A stretch of 64,000 nt of DNA from Choricystis sp. odSpoLacu1 (GCA_958009055.1 OY253656.1:372001-436000), one strand, 5' to 3'; positions 19,848 to 32,176 are shown, numbered from the stretch's first letter. Notes: generated by a model from the letters alone, not told the origin. A program made the numbers and translations.

Positions 19848-21967
19848 ATGCCTCCCCACCCCCGCCGCGCCCTGGCGCTGGCGCTGGCGGCGTTGGCGTG
19901 CGCGGCGGCAGCGCCAGCCGACGTGCCACCGCCCGTTGCGTCAGCCCCTGCTGCCGCGACCCCCGTCGACGTGCTGCCGCCAGCGGCTGCGCCTGGCTTT
20001 GAGATGGTGAGAGAGGAGGTGGTGGTTGGGAGTGGAGTCTGGGGAGGGCGCGGTTGTGGGAGGTCCACACAAGCGAGTCGGCATGCGTTGGTCGGGGGAC
20101 GATTGGGCCGTCCAAGGGCGGCGGTTGGCGCTTCCCGCGCGGTCATTCGTGTAGAGACGGCGATCTTGATGTCCATCATGCCGATAGCGGGGGTGGGAGG
20201 GCGGGGTGGAGGGAGGCGTCGCGCGGGGAGGAAGCGGGGAGGACGCGCCGACGAGAACCTGCGTCGAGCGCCCGACACCTGTTTTCACTCCCCCACAACC
20301 CACCCTCGCTTGCTCACCGCAAAACCCACACCCCACCCCACACTCTCCACAGGCCATGCGCGCCACCAACTTTGTGGCCTTCCCCCCCGCCCGCGCGACG
20401 CCGGCGGCGACGCCCGCGCCCGACGACGCCGACGCGGCGCCGCCCCCCGCGCCGCCGCCCCCGCGCCAGTGGCGCGTCACGGCCGCCAACGCCACCATCG
20501 AGTTTTCGATCAAGCCATCCTACAACACGCCGTTTCGGGGAGGACGGGACGATGGCGCGCCGACGTGGCGCCCGGGCGCGTCCCGCCTCAACGTGAGCGC
20601 CACAGTCGCTGGCCCCGGCGCGCCCGCGACCCTCACCGCCGCGCTCCACCCCGCCCCCTGCGCCCCACTGCCAGCGTTCCGGGGCGCGTCCACCCCCACC
20701 GCCCGCACCGTGTACAGTGCGGAGGGTGCGTACCGCCACGCCTACGTGGCGGGGTTCAACGGCGTCCCCCTCGTCCCCGACGGCGACAACGACACCAGCA
20801 CCGCCGCACGCGCGCCCATCCGCCTGGCTGCCGGTGGCCAGGGTGCTGCCTCCACCACGCTGCCCTACCTGGTGGACTATGACGCTGTGGGGTCGGTCGT
20901 GCTCTACGCTCCCTCCCCAATCGCCGACGCCCCTCCCACCCCGGTCGCCTGCATCGGCCTCGCCCCCCCTCCCCCCACCTTCCCCGACGAGTGGGGCGCC
21001 ACCATTGAAGCCAACATCGTGGATGCGGGGTACACGCTGCCCCTGCGCCAGATTTATTCCAAAAGACTGGGGAAAGTCAGGACTGAAGTCCACTCCCTGG
21101 GCTCGGACCGCGTCATCATCCAAGACTTTCGGCGCCAGACGGTGACGTTGATCGACCCGCCGAATGGGACCAGCCCGCGGGGCGCGTGCCGCACGATGGC
21201 GGACGCTGTGCCGCCGCCGCCCGACGCTGCCGCCGCCGCCACCACCACCATTCCCGGCCTCCCCTTTGGCGGCGGCGTCGGCGTGGGCGGGCCGGGCGGC
21301 GCCGGCCTGCTGTCCACCGCGGACGCGCTGGCGTTTGATGCGAAAGCTGTCCAGTTCGTTCCTGGGGTTCAAACCGAGGTCAGGGGCATTCCCTGTGAAC
21401 TGTGGGCCGCACGATCACGGTGCCTCCCCCCCTCAACGCCACCCTGGACGTGACCTACTTTGTGCCCGTGTCCCAGTGGTTGACGGGGGGGGAGGGGTAC
21501 CACCGCATGCTGAAGCGGTTGTGGTCAACGGGACTGCTTCTGAAAAAGGGGTGCCACGTGCCGTCCTCCAAGAGTACCACTTCATCAACTTCAGGCCGAG
21601 GCCCGGTCTGCCGGCCTCCGTGTTTGATGCGTGCACGATCGCGCCAAAAGGGGAGGGGTGTGGCTGCGGCAACGGCGGGAGCGGCGGTGGCGGCGCAACC
21701 GACGCGGACGCTGTGCCCTACTCTGCGGCGACGACGCCCGCGCTGACGTCCACGTCGACTCCCGATGCTTCATCGACTCCTCGCGGCTTTGTGCCGGAGC
21801 AGGCGGGGCCGTACGTGTTATTAACCCTGGTCGGCCTCGTGGGGGGTGTCGTCGCGACCATCGCCCTGCCCGCCGCCGCGCGCGCCATCGGGGCCCGCCG
21901 CTCTCGCAAGTTTGAGCAGTTTGATGCGGGGCGGGCGGCGGCGCCGGTGGGGCCGGCGGCGGCGTGA
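19848..21967 (+). CDS. Type I membrane glycoprotein, function unknown; two frame breaks
   Basis: Exon 1 (19848-20006) encodes a signal peptide ([20 protein letters not shown]) and a Pro/Ala stretch; exon 2 starts at 20353. The ectodomain contains [111 protein letters not shown] and [20 protein letters not shown], with several N-x-S/T sites and a CGCG cluster. A membrane helix ([20 protein letters not shown]) and a short basic tail follow. The pattern of repeated beta strands hints at a LolA-like domain, but I cannot confirm it. Continuous coding needs single-base corrections near 21408 and in the G run near 21485-21491; otherwise the gene would be truncated. Confidence 0.6.
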
Positions 21968-22585
21968 AAGGGAGGGAGAGAGAGATAAAAAGAGAGGGTG
22001 GGTGTGATTGAATTGATTGTGTGTGTTTTTTCTTCCGTGGGTGTGCCTGTTTGTAGCGAAACAAAGGAGAGAGAGGGGAGACTGACTTGTGATGCATACA
22101 CATGCGAGGGAGAGAGGGTGAAACGCCCCACCACTCAACACCCCCACCATTTCAATTTTTTTTTTCGAGGCGGGACCAAAAGCGGCCAGTCTCCGCTGTC
22201 CCTCCCAAAGTGCCGTGGGTGGCCGTTCCACGATGTGGTTTGGGGTGATCACGTCAAGAGGGGGAAGGAGGGGGGGGAAGCGGCGCTGGAGTCGCCTCAA
22301 GGGATCATTGTTTGATTTGAACATTTTTTTTGGGGGGGGACCTCTCAAGTTCTCGTTGAAGTGTTGGAAAAAGATAAAGAGGGGAGAGGGGTGGCGATGG
22401 ACCGGGTGGACGGGAAAAAAGGTGGGCGGGTTATAGAGTGCCGCCGACTTTCTTTTGTTCACGCCGCGCCGCCGCCGCACTGGTCGATTCGCCACACCCC
22501 GTCGAAAGAAAAAAAGGGAAGAAGAAAACTCTCTCTCTTCACCGCCCCATAAGCTCACACCCATACCCGCCCGTGAACACGGTGT
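21968..22585. other. AT-richer intergenic region between convergent genes
   Basis: No gene is seen. Noticeably less GC-rich than the surroundings, with T9-T10 and G8-G9 runs near 22155-22335. It separates the 3' ends of two convergent genes. Confidence 0.45.
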
Positions 22586-24520
22586 TCACTTGCGCTTGGG
22601 GGCCTTCTTGGCCGCCTTCTTGGCGGGCGCCTGTGTGGGAAAGGAGGGGGGGTTGAAAAAAGTGAGTACAAAAAAAACGACCCTCGCCTTCCCGACTGTC
22701 CGCCTTCCGCTCATCAAACCACACTCACATTTTTGGCCGCCTTCTTGGGCGCAGCCTTCTTGGCGGGCGCCGCTTTCTTGGCCGGCTTCTTGGCCGGGGT
22801 GGCCTGGGGGAGGGGCGGAGGGGGAGGTGAGCGGAAGACGAAAAAAAAAAAAAAAAAAAAAAAAAAACGTTTTTCCTCTCTCTCTCTCTTCTCACCTTCT
22901 TGGCAGGCGTTGCCTTCTTGGCCGGGGCGGCCTTCTTGGCGGGGGTGGCCTGAGTGGGTGGGATGTGGAGGGGGAGGTGAGCGAGAGACGAAGAAAAAAA
23001 AACGCACGCCATTTTTTCTCAACGCTCTCTCTCTCTCTTCTCACCTTCTTGGCGGGGGTGGCCTAGAGGGGTGGAGGGGTGGGAGGGGAAGGGAGGTAAG
23101 CAAAAGATGAAGAAAAAAACGCTCGCCCGTTTTTTTCTCTCGAACCACCCTCTCTCTCTCTCTTACTTTCTTGGCGGGCGTCGCCTTCTTGGCCGGGGTC
23201 GCCTTCTTGGCGGGCGTGGCGACCTAGAGGAGGGGGAGGGAGGAAGGGCGTGAGCGGGGGAAACGGCATAGACCAAAAAAACGACGGCAGCGCTGTCGCG
23301 CGTGCGGGCCCGTTTTTTCTTCCGACCCCTCTCTTTGGTTTAGGAGCGCCCGCGCGTGTGTGGGCGGCTTCTCCTGGCCGCCCCTGCTGGGGCGGCGTGC
23401 AACGACCACAGTACGTGCCTCGCAGGGGAGGGCAGAGGCACGCGAAGCGCGGCGGGGCACCGACGGCCGCGGCACCCCGGCGCCGCTCCGGCCAACCGCA
23501 ACAACGCGAAAAGTGTGTTTCCCGCGCTACCCACCCCGCCCCAGCTCACCTTCTTGGCCACGGTGCGGGCCGGCTTCTTGGCCGGGGCAGCCTTCTTGAC
23601 GGCAGGCTTCTTCTTGATGACCTTCTGGGGGGGGGGGAGAGGGGGGGGGGGAACGGGAGGGCGGGTTACGAGGAGGAAACTCGTCGAAGTGAGCTGGCGT
23701 CCGTCGTTTTCGCGTGATGTGTTTCTCGCGACAGCTGCGCCCCCCCCCCGCCCGCCGCCACCCCTCCACTCGCCACCCACGATGCCGTCAGCGTGTGCGT
23801 ATCAGCGGTGTATGGGTGGCGACGGCCGCGGGCCGCCACACAGGGTGGTGTGGGCGCGGGATGAGTGGGCGCCCGCGAGCAGCGTCGCGCGACGTTGCCG
23901 GACGGAGAGAACTCTCTCTCCCCTGGGTCGGCGCCGCGCTCGCCAGCATAACCGCCGCCTAGCACGCCGGCTCCGTGATCCACTCTGCCCCGGTGCGCCG
24001 GGTGGGCGGCGGTTGGGGGGGAGGGCGGGGCGGGGCGCGCAAAGACAGGCTCCAGCATGCGAGTTGGATGTGCGCGCACTCGCTTTTCGCCCTGCCTCTC
24101 GACCCGCCTGCCCGCTCCCGACACGTCGCATCCCCCGCTCGACGAAAGAGAGTGGTTCGCCCGGCCGAAGGCAGGGGCGGGCGCCGCCGATGGGGGAGGG
24201 GCGGCACTGCGTCGCGTACAAAAAGGCCGCGCGCCTGTCTATGCGCGCCCGCACGCCGGGGGAGCCGGATGCTTGCCCCGTTCGTGCGCGCTCCGCCCAG
24301 CCTCTTCTCTCGGCGCCATGTCGGCATTAGACTGGGTCGGCAGGCGGCGGCGGCGGCGGTGGGGGCGCCGTACCCCGCGGGGCGCTGCTGCGCGGCGCAA
24401 ACGCCGCCAACGGTAAGAACCCCCCGAAAATGGGGCCATCTTCGAATCGACCTCCCCTCTCTGCTCTCTCACCTTGGCCTTCAGAGGGGCAGTCTTCTTG
24501 ACAGCGCGCTTGGGAGCCAT
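22586..24520 (-). CDS. Histone H1-tail-like Lys/Ala/Pro-rich protein built from modular exons
   Basis: Seven exons: 24520-24473, 23624-23550, 23223-23167, 23062-23045, 22949-22896, 22803-22729, 22630-22586. All introns are phase 0. The product is 123 residues: MAPKRAVKKTAPLKAK, KVIKKKPAVKKAAPAKK, then repeats of ATPAKK and AAPAKK, ending KAPKRK. It has no globular winged-helix domain, so it resembles the C-terminal tail of histone H1 or a protist H1-like protein; DNA compaction in the nucleus is the likely role. Exon 4 is only 18 bases (ATPAKK). Introns 3 to 5 resemble one another closely, so exon and intron were amplified together. Intron 1 is long (848 bases) with no gene recognised inside. 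Confidence 0.75.
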
Positions 24521-25699
24521 TGGAACGGTGGGAGGAGGAGGAGGTGGAGGAAGAGGGGTGAAGGTCGGTGGGTGGTAATAGGAGAATGAAAGTGGCCGTC
24601 AGTTCTTTTCTCTCTGTCGTTTGTTTGTTCGCGTCTCAGAGAGAGGCCACGCACGCACCAGTCCGCCGCCAAACAACCGGCTCTCTCTATGCATCTCGTG
24701 TGGGCCAGCTGTGGTGGTGTTTTGGACACAGTTGCGAGTTTTGACAAGAGGCGCTGCGTTCGCCCGTGGTGGCGTCGACCCGCGTGCGGAGCGGGGGCGG
24801 TCGGGCCCACCCCCTCTCAAAAACACTCGGTCGCGTGTTTCCGAGCACGCAACTCCCCATCCACTGATCACAGACGCGCGTTCACCGATTCAGTTCTGCA
24901 GAGCGGGCTTGGCTGGCTGCGAGTGGGAGCCGTTTCAAAACACAGCCCCAGCTGCCGCCGCCGCGACGAAAGAACACACGCGCGGCATCTCTTTTCTCTT
25001 TCGCGTCTGCGCGGCCCGCCCTCTCTCTCGCCCCGCCCTCTCCGCCCCAGGTACGCGTGTGCGCCCACGGCTTCCACGTGTCTAGAACCACGCCACCAGC
25101 CCCAACATCGGGGAGGTGTGTGTGTGCGCAGGCGCCCCCCCACACGCGCCGAAACCGCGACGGCGGCCGAAAAGGGGCGCGCCCCCTTTTCGGCGCCTCC
25201 ATTCACACGCACACCGCGGCTCCCACCGGCACGCGACTGTTTGTGTGCGTGGTGGTCGTGCCTTGTTGTCGCGGCACGCGGAGCGGGACACAGGAGGGGT
25301 GGGCGGGCGGCAATTGGGGGAGCTTCTGCTCGGGGGCGCGCGAACAACAAAAACGCGCAGACGGAGCGGGGGGCGAGTTGGATCGACGCCTCAAGGGCGG
25401 GTGCTCCCTTTGCGTCCACCATGCTTGCTGTGGAAGTCTCATGGCTGCGTGTGTATCGTTGGACACAGTGTGTGGCGGGGGGCTGAAGCTATGCAGGGCG
25501 AACACGAGACGGCAAGCGCGCTCGATACACACGCGCCGCCGTTCTCTTCCGCCGCCGCGACCGCACCACGCCAGCCAGCGCTGGGGCAGGGCGTGCGACC
25601 GTGGACTGCTGGTCATCAAGACGCGGGAAGAAACCGCCAAACTCACCCCACCTCCCCCTCCCTTTTTTTCGCAGGCTGTCGGCGCGGCCCTTTGCGTCG
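24521..25699. other. Divergent upstream region of the H1-like gene and SHMT
   Basis: No coding region can be supported in these 1.2 kb. A pyrimidine tract ending in CGCAG near 25675, just before the SHMT start, looks like a splice acceptor, so SHMT may have a 5' untranslated exon here. A long interrupted palindrome lies at 25166-25194. Confidence 0.4.
25166..25194. promoter_or_regulatory. 12-bp-arm palindrome in a divergent promoter region
   Basis: GCCGAAAAGGGG and its exact complement CCCCTTTTCGGC flank CGCGC. Such perfect dyads between divergent promoters are often protein-binding sites; no binding factor can be named. Confidence 0.35.
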
Positions 25700-27822
25700 A
25701 TGTCACTCCCCACCACCACTTCCCCCGCGCACGCCCGCCGTACGCCCGCCATGATTACCGCTGTCGCGCGCCGCGCGCGGCCCCTGCTGCGCCAGGTGGG
25801 TAGCTTGTGTGCGAGAGAGAGAGCCGGGCGCGGCGGCGCGGGGGAGGCTGCGGGGAAGGCGTCGTTCGTGGTTGCCTGCGCGAGCGGCACGCGGCCCCTC
25901 CCTCCACCCTCCCTCACGCCTCCCCGCCCCTGGCGCGCCTTAGCTGCGCATTCACGCGGCCTGGGTGGCGGGTGGGAGGGGCGGGGTCGGGGAGCGGCTT
26001 GTGCGGGAGCGGCTCTGAGCGGATTGAGCCACGGCGCTTTCTCGTGCGAGGTTGGTGCCGCTCCCTCACAATCCTCGCACCCCCGTGCCCTCTCTCACGC
26101 CTTGATCACCCCTCTCCCCTCCCCCTCAGACCGGCGCCGCCCGCCCCCTAGTGACTTCGGTGGGTGTGGGGGGCGGGAGCGAGACGGAAGGCGGGGAGGA
26201 GGATGCGAAACCGCGCCCACCCCGCTCTCGACGCTACCACGCACGCGAATTGGGCGCTCACCCCTTCCCCCTCCCCCCCACCTCACTCCTCCCCTCAGCA
26301 CGCCTCCCTCGCCGCCGAACCCGCCGCCGCCCACACCGGCGGCGCGGCCGGCACCAACGCCGACTCGTACGACCGCCTGGCGTCCACCCCCGCCTCCGCC
26401 CACGTGCGCTGGCCCCGCGTCCTCAACGCGCCCCTGGCCGAGGTGGACCCCGTGCTGCTGGACATCATCGAAAAGGAGAAGAACCGGCAGTGGAAGGGGC
26501 TGGAGTTGATCCCGTCGGAGAACTTCGTGTCGGCGTCCGTCATGGAGGCGGTGGGGTCGATCATGACCAACAAGTACTCCGAAGGCTACCCGGGCGCCCG
26601 CTACTACGGGGGCAACGAGTTCATCGACCAGGCGGAGACGCTGTGCCAGGAGCGCGCCCTGAAAGCGTTTGGCCTGGACCCCGCCGCGTGGGGCGTCAAC
26701 GTGCAGTCGCTGTCTGGCTCCCCCGCCAACTTTCAGGTCTACACCGCGTTGCTCAACCCGCACGACCGCATCATGGGCTTGGACCTGCCGCACGGGGGGC
26801 ACCTGTCCCACGGGTACCAGACCGACACCAAGCGCATCTCGGCGACGTCGATCTTTTTCGAAACGATGCCGTACCGCCTCGACGAAGCCACCGGCGTCAT
26901 CGACTACGACGGCCTGGAAGCCACGGCCGCCCTGTTCCGCCCCAAGCTCATTGTGGCGGGGGCGTCCGCCTACACCCGCCACTACGACTACCCGCGCATG
27001 CGCCAGATCGCCGACGCGCACAACGCGTGGCTCCTCGCCGACATGGCCCACATCTCCGGCCTCGTCGCCGCCGGCCTGGTCCCGTCTCCCTTTGAGTACG
27101 CGGATGTTGTGACGACCACCACTCACAAGTCGCTGCGCGGCCCCCGTGGCGCCATGATCTTCTACCGCAAGGGCGTGCGCGGCGTCGACAAAAAGGGCAA
27201 GGAGATCAAATACGACATCGACTCCAAGATCAACTTTTCAGTGTTCCCTGGCCTGCAGGGCGGCCCCCACAACCACACCATCGCCGGCCTCGCGTGCGCC
27301 CTGCACCAGGCGGCGGGGCCCGACTTCAAAGCGTACCAGGAGCAAGTGTTGAAAAACTCGAAAGCCCTGGCCGCTGGCCTCGCCTCCCGCGGCCACACCC
27401 TGGTCTCGGGCGGCACCGACAACCACATCGTGCTGGCCGACCTGCGCCCCAAAGGCGTGGACGGGTCCCGCGTCGAGCGCGTGCTCGAGCTGGCCCACAT
27501 CGCGGCCAACAAAAACACGGTCCCCGGCGACGTCTCTGCCCTCGTCCCCGGCGGCCTGCGCATGGGGTCCCCCGCCCTCACGTCCCGCGGCTTCACGGAG
27601 GCCGACTTTGACAAGGTGGCCGAGTTTGTGGACAGGGGGGTCAAAATCACGGCGGAGATCAAGGCGTCGGGCAAGGCGGGCACCAAGGTGAAAGAGTTCC
27701 GCGAGTACGTCGACGCCTCCCCGCCGCCCGCCATCGCCGAGCTGGCGGCCGAGGTGGAGGACTTTGCCAAGCGGTTCCCCACGATCGGGTTTGAGAAGAG
27801 CGAGATGCGGTACCAGGAGTGA
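25700..27822 (+). CDS. SHMT: Serine hydroxymethyltransferase, mitochondrial
   Basis: Three exons (25700-25795, 26130-26159, 26299-27822), joined in phase 0; exon 2 is only 30 bases. The leader is Arg-rich ([15 protein letters not shown]), with a second in-frame ATG at 25751 that would give a shorter mitochondrial presequence. The catalytic part is canonical: [76 protein letters not shown] (PLP-binding Lys), [11 protein letters not shown] and [12 protein letters not shown]. It interconverts serine and glycine with tetrahydrofolate, supporting photorespiration and one-carbon supply. Plant-type class I/II features and normal length. Confidence is high for function; the exact start is less certain. 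Confidence 0.95.
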
Positions 27823-27916
27823 GGAGAGAGGGTTGGGCGAGGGAGAGAGAGAGGGAAAAAGGTGTAAAAAAGAAAAAAAAAAATCTTTCATCGTTTTGTT
27901 TCCAAACGTTTTTCCT

Positions 27917-28710
27917 TCACTTCGCGGCGTCCGCCTCGGCGCGCGCCCACGCCAACTCGGCGGCGCGGCGCTCGCTGTGTGGTGGTGGGGAGGAGAAGGG
28001 GAGGAGGGTGGGTTGTGAGTCGCGTCGACGTCTCTTGCTCCACACCCTCACACCCACCCCCCCACACTCTCACCGGATAGCATTAAGCTTGCCCTCCGCC
28101 TCCACCGCCGCCGCCGTCAGGGCGGCCATGCCGGCCGCCAAGCGGGCCGCGTCGGCCGCGTCGGCCGCGGACGCGGCGCGCGCGCAGTCGGCGGCGGCGG
28201 TGGCCGCCGCGGCGGCGGCGGTGAGGGTGCGGATGCGGGCGGCGGTGGTGGTGGTGGCTGGAGAGAAAAGGGGAGGCAGGGACGTGAGCGCGCCACGGTG
28301 TGCAAGCTTTCCACCCCACCCCCTTTCCCTCCCTCCCCACTCACCTTGCGCCAGCTCGGCTTCGCGCTGCACGGCGGCCTCCAGCTCGATGGTGGCCAGG
28401 TCCAGCTGCATGCGCTTGGCGGCCACCGCTTTTTCGTCCTCTGTTGGTGGTGGGGAGGGAGGGGGTGAGCAAAAAAAAATGCGCTTGCACCCTCCCACCA
28501 CGCCGACACCGGGGGCTCGTTGGCAGCGATGGTGGTGGCACAGCACTCGGTTGGCCTCAGAGCCGTGTCCGAGGCGACGGGGCGGGCAGTCTGCGGCCCA
28601 AACACCACCACCCACACGCTCCCCCCCCCCCCCCCCTCCGCACCCATGATCTGGCCGCGCAGCTTCTCCCACGCCGCCATGACGTTGGAGTCGGGGTTGG
28701 AGGGCGTCAT
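27917..28710 (-). CDS. Short coiled-coil protein, function unknown
   Basis: Four exons (28710-28644, 28440-28345, 28257-28074, 27974-27917) join in phases 1, 1 and 2. The product is about 134 residues: MTPSNPDSNVMAAWEKLRGQ, then EDEKAVAAKRMQLDLATIEL and a continuous Ala-rich helix with regular charged positions, ending ERRAAELAWARAEADAAK. No signal peptide, TM helix or catalytic motif. The consistent phases and short introns support a real gene. It could be a small adaptor such as a BLOC-, dynactin- or centriole-type coil, but nothing decides this. Confidence 0.6.
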
Positions 28711-28868
28711 GAGTTGTGTTGGTCGCGTTGCGTTTTACAAAGTAAAAAAAGGCAGGGGGGGGGAAACGTTTGGGGGTTGTGGGGGACGAAACGAAAACGA
28801 AAAAAATGAACAAAGCACCGCGAGCGAGGAAGAGACCACCTCCACACACACACGCCCTCTCCCTCTCT

Positions 28869-30238
28869 TCAGTTCAGCGCCGCCAGCGGGGACGGCCGGT
28901 AGCCGCCCCCACCGCCCCCGCCCGCCGAGCGCTCGATGCGGGCGGCCGCGGCCTTGACGTCGACCGAGGGCGACAGCTCGGCGGGGGAGCTCGCCCTCCC
29001 CTCGCCGAATGGAGGGGGTGGCGCATGCGGCGGTGTCGCCCCACCGCTGCTGCCCCCCGCGGGAGTGGACGGCGCTGCCGCCGGGGAGGCGAGGCCGTCG
29101 GCGGCGTCGGTCACATCATCGCTCGCGGACGATGACGACGCGCCGCGCCGGCGGTGGACGCCGTCTGCCGCGTCCAGGGACACGCTGACGATGTTTTTGA
29201 AAAATTCGTCCTCCGCGGTCAGCAAGACGATGCTGGTCCCCATGGCGGAGACGGGGGACGCGGCGAGCGCAGGGGCGCGCGCGGCGGGGGGGCGCGCGCC
29301 GCTCCTCTCTCTGCCGGGCAGCAGGGCGCCCACCACGCCGGCCGCGCCCGCGGAGATGATGGTGCCGGTGCCATAGGCCGCCCCTGCGGTCGCGGCCGCC
29401 CCTGCAGCCAGGGCCGACCCAAAGCCGAGCGCCAGGGCCAGCACACCCGCGGCCGACGCGGCGATGAGGCCGCCGCCCGCCAGCACGATGAGGCAGGCGT
29501 ACAGCGCCAGCGCTGTGATGGCCAGGGAAGCGGCCGCAACGGCAGCCGCGGCGGAGGTGACGCCCAGCGACGCCGCGCAGGCAGCCACCCAGCCGAGCGG
29601 CGTGCGGGGGGCCAGCGCGCGCGCGTGGCGGGCCAGCCAGGCGCCGTCTTTGGGGGTGTTGGTGCGCAGGTCGCAGAAGGCTTGGAAGAAGGCGTCCCGC
29701 GTGTGGGCGGGGACGAGGTAGCGGCAGGGAGCTGGGGTGGGAGAGGGGTGGCGTGAGCGAGAGACGGCGTCGCGCGCCGAACTTTCGGCCGGCAACCGGC
29801 CCAGCGGGCGACGCGGGCGGCCGGTCACGCACGACCCGCCCCCAGTCGTCGCCCCTGTTTATCGTGCGTGCGTGGGGCGGCGTCCGAGGCGCGGTGGAGG
29901 GGGCGTGGAGGCGGCGCGGGGGGGAGGGGGGGAGAGAAAGGCACGACATCAATGGGCCAGCGCGTTTGGTCCTCCCAAAAACCCGGCAGCCGGTGTGTGT
30001 GTGCACCTCCCCGCACACAGCTGAACGCCTGCAAGCACATGCGTGTGTGTGCCCAGCGTGCGGGGGGAGGCGCAACGTTGCCAGGAGCCTGCCCTCCTCC
30101 ATTTCCACCCCAATCACAAAACTCACCAGCCAGCACCGGCCGGTACACCATCCACGCCACCGTCGTCACAAACACGATGGCGCCGTGGGCCGGCCCATCG
30201 CCCCGGGCGGGCGGGGGGCGGGGCGGGGGCGGGAGCAT
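28869..30238 (-). CDS. Polytopic membrane protein, function unknown
   Basis: Exon 1 (30238-30127) encodes a Pro-rich N-terminus and a hydrophobic helix (GAIVFVTTVAWMVYRPVL). Exon 2 (29731-28869) gives CRYLVPAHTRDAFFQAFCDL, PKDGAWLARHARALAP, then three or four Ala/Gly/Leu membrane segments (roughly residues 85-190). A Ser/Pro/Asp-rich cytosolic-type tail of about 130 residues follows, with IVLLTAEDEFFKNIVSVSLD. Phase 1 joining gives APCRYL. The Gly/Ala-rich helices resemble lipid-droplet or peroxisomal hairpin proteins in composition only. Family not recognised. Confidence 0.6.
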
Positions 30239-30616
30239 GGATGCTGGGGGGGGAGAGAGGCGGTGTGCGCCGCAGACGAACGAAGAGTGTGCGAGCGTTT
30301 TTCGGCGTTTCCCCCCGTTTCTCGATGAGAACGAAAAAACTTTGAAACAGAATAGGAGGGGTTGCAAATAGCGAAAAACACACAGCTTTGTGGCCGCCAA
30401 CAAAAAGAGGCTACCAGCACCAAAGCACACACACAGGCACCCAAACGGGGCCTGGCGCAGAAGGGCGTGGGAAACACTTTTTTGATCAGGTGAAAAAGCG
30501 GGTTTTCGAGGAGAGGGGGGGCGGGCGCAAGCGCCGCCACACACACACAAGTGCACACCAGAGAAAGAGAAAAAACTACTTCGAAAAAAGCGCGCCAATT
30601 GATTTGTGTGTGCGTC

Positions 30617-31892
30617 CTAGGGTGCTGCGTCCGGGCCGCTGAGCGGGGCGGGCGGCTGGCCGGGCGGCGGCGGCGGCGGCGGCGCGTCGCCGCCCCCCAC
30701 CAGCGCGCCAAAATCGATGTCGTCCAAGGCAGCGTCATCCAGCCAGTACTGCAGGTCGGCAGCGGCGGCGCCCGCGCCATCATCGGCGGGGGGGTGGGGG
30801 GGCGCGGGGGCAGCGCGCGGGCGCCCTCGCGCGGAGGGTGCGGGCGGCCGCGCCACCCCAGGCAGCGCGATGCCGCTGCCGCTGGCGCCCCCCGTGTATG
30901 CCGTCACCGTGGCGGCCGCCCGGGGGGATAGCGCGTCCCCCGACGCGGCGCGCTGGAGGAGGGTGGCGATGTGGGCGGCATGAGCCTCCAGCGATGCTTG
31001 CAGCGACCGCTGCGCCCTCAACTGCTCCGCCAGCCGACGCTGCATGTCCAGCTGGGCGGCCAACGCGGTGCGCAGTTCGTCGGGGGCGGGCGGCGGGGAG
31101 GAGCCGCCGCCAGCGCCAGGGGTGGTGGCGCCCCCAGCACCGGGTGTCGCGCCGCGCCACGGGGTGATGCCGCTTGTTGGCGTCCAGTCGGTCAGGCCGG
31201 CGGCCGCGTCGTGCCCCGGCAACAGATGCAGCGGAGCAGACGACGCTTCAGACGGGTCGGGCAGGGCGGGCGCCAGGCGGCTGGGGCCGGGGCCGGCAGC
31301 AGCAGCGCTCACGCCGCCACCACCGCCGCCGCGCGTCGACAGGCGATACTTTTGCAGGTGCGACTTGACGTGCAGCAGCTCGAGGCCATCCACGCCCATT
31401 AAACGGCGCACCGTGCCGGGCGTGGCGGCCGCCGCGCCGCCCAGGCGGTCGACCGCGGCCAGAAAACGCGCGTGTAAATCAGGCGTCCAACGCAGGCGCG
31501 GCTTGCCCGAGGCGGGCGACTTGGAGGCTCGTCGGCGACGCGACCGCGTGCCTGGGAGGAAGGAGAATGGGGTGGGAACGGGGTGAGAGGGAGGAGAGAA
31601 CCTCAGTGTGGCGGGTGCCCTTGCGCGCGTGCGGGCAGCCACGCTGAAAAACGTTGGGCCAACGGGGAATTGCGGGGGCGCGGCGTGAGGGACCCACCCC
31701 GCACCTCGCCCGGGACGCCTCGTTCCTCTTGCATTCAGCACACCACGCACCTTCGTCACGCTGTGCCGACCCGGGCAGCACCAGGAAGCGGCCCGCACGT
31801 GCCAGGGCCGGCCGCGAGCTGGTGCCCGCCGCGGAGGGGGGGCCGCTGCCGGAGGGACCAGTCTCCTCTGTCGACGCAGAGGGTTCTTCCAT
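30617..31892 (-). CDS. GARP (MYB-CC/PSR1-like) transcription factor
   Basis: Exon 1 (31892-31751) is acidic/Ser-rich (MEEPSASTEETGPSGSGPPS). Exon 2 (31551-30617) carries a basic stretch (TRSRRRRASKSPASG) and the B-motif GARP domain: KPRLRWTPDLHARFLAAVDR, then LLHVKSHLQKYRLST. Further on, DELRTALAAQLDMQRRLAEQ and the following helix look like the MYB-CC coiled coil used for dimerisation in PHR1/PSR1 phosphate-starvation regulators. The C-terminus is Pro-rich with acidic YWLDDAALDDIDFGAL, a likely activation region. Nuclear DNA binding is secure; the phosphate link is inference from domain architecture. A second GARP gene lies 1.7 kb away beyond the WD40 gene. Confidence 0.88.
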
Positions 31893-32176
31893 TTTTAGGC
31901 TTCCACGCCGAAAGGCCCTAGACGCCCATGATGATCGGCCAGGCGCCTGGCCGCAAGGTTTTGTGCCAAAGGAACACAATGCGGCGACGCGCTTTGGGAC
32001 TTTTCGTGGTAAGAGCGCGACTTTTTTTTCGCCTGTGAAACCTACCCCACCGAAACACCCCTCCAAGCTTTTTGGGGGACTGGGTTTCGATGCGCGCTGC
32101 GTGGAGGTAAGCAGCCGACCCCAGGGCGCGCCCACCTCTCCGATCGCTGGTCGCACCCCCCACACACACACACGGC

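Noticed and set aside
22840..22870. The A-tract of nearly 30 bases as a retroposed poly(A) tail
   Set aside because: It is the poly-T core of an intron in the H1-like gene (on the minus strand), similar to the shorter cores in the neighbouring introns.
24000..24400. A possible gene inside intron 1 of the H1-like gene
   Set aside because: Several overlapping readings exist on both strands, but none has a domain, a good start context or supporting splice pattern.
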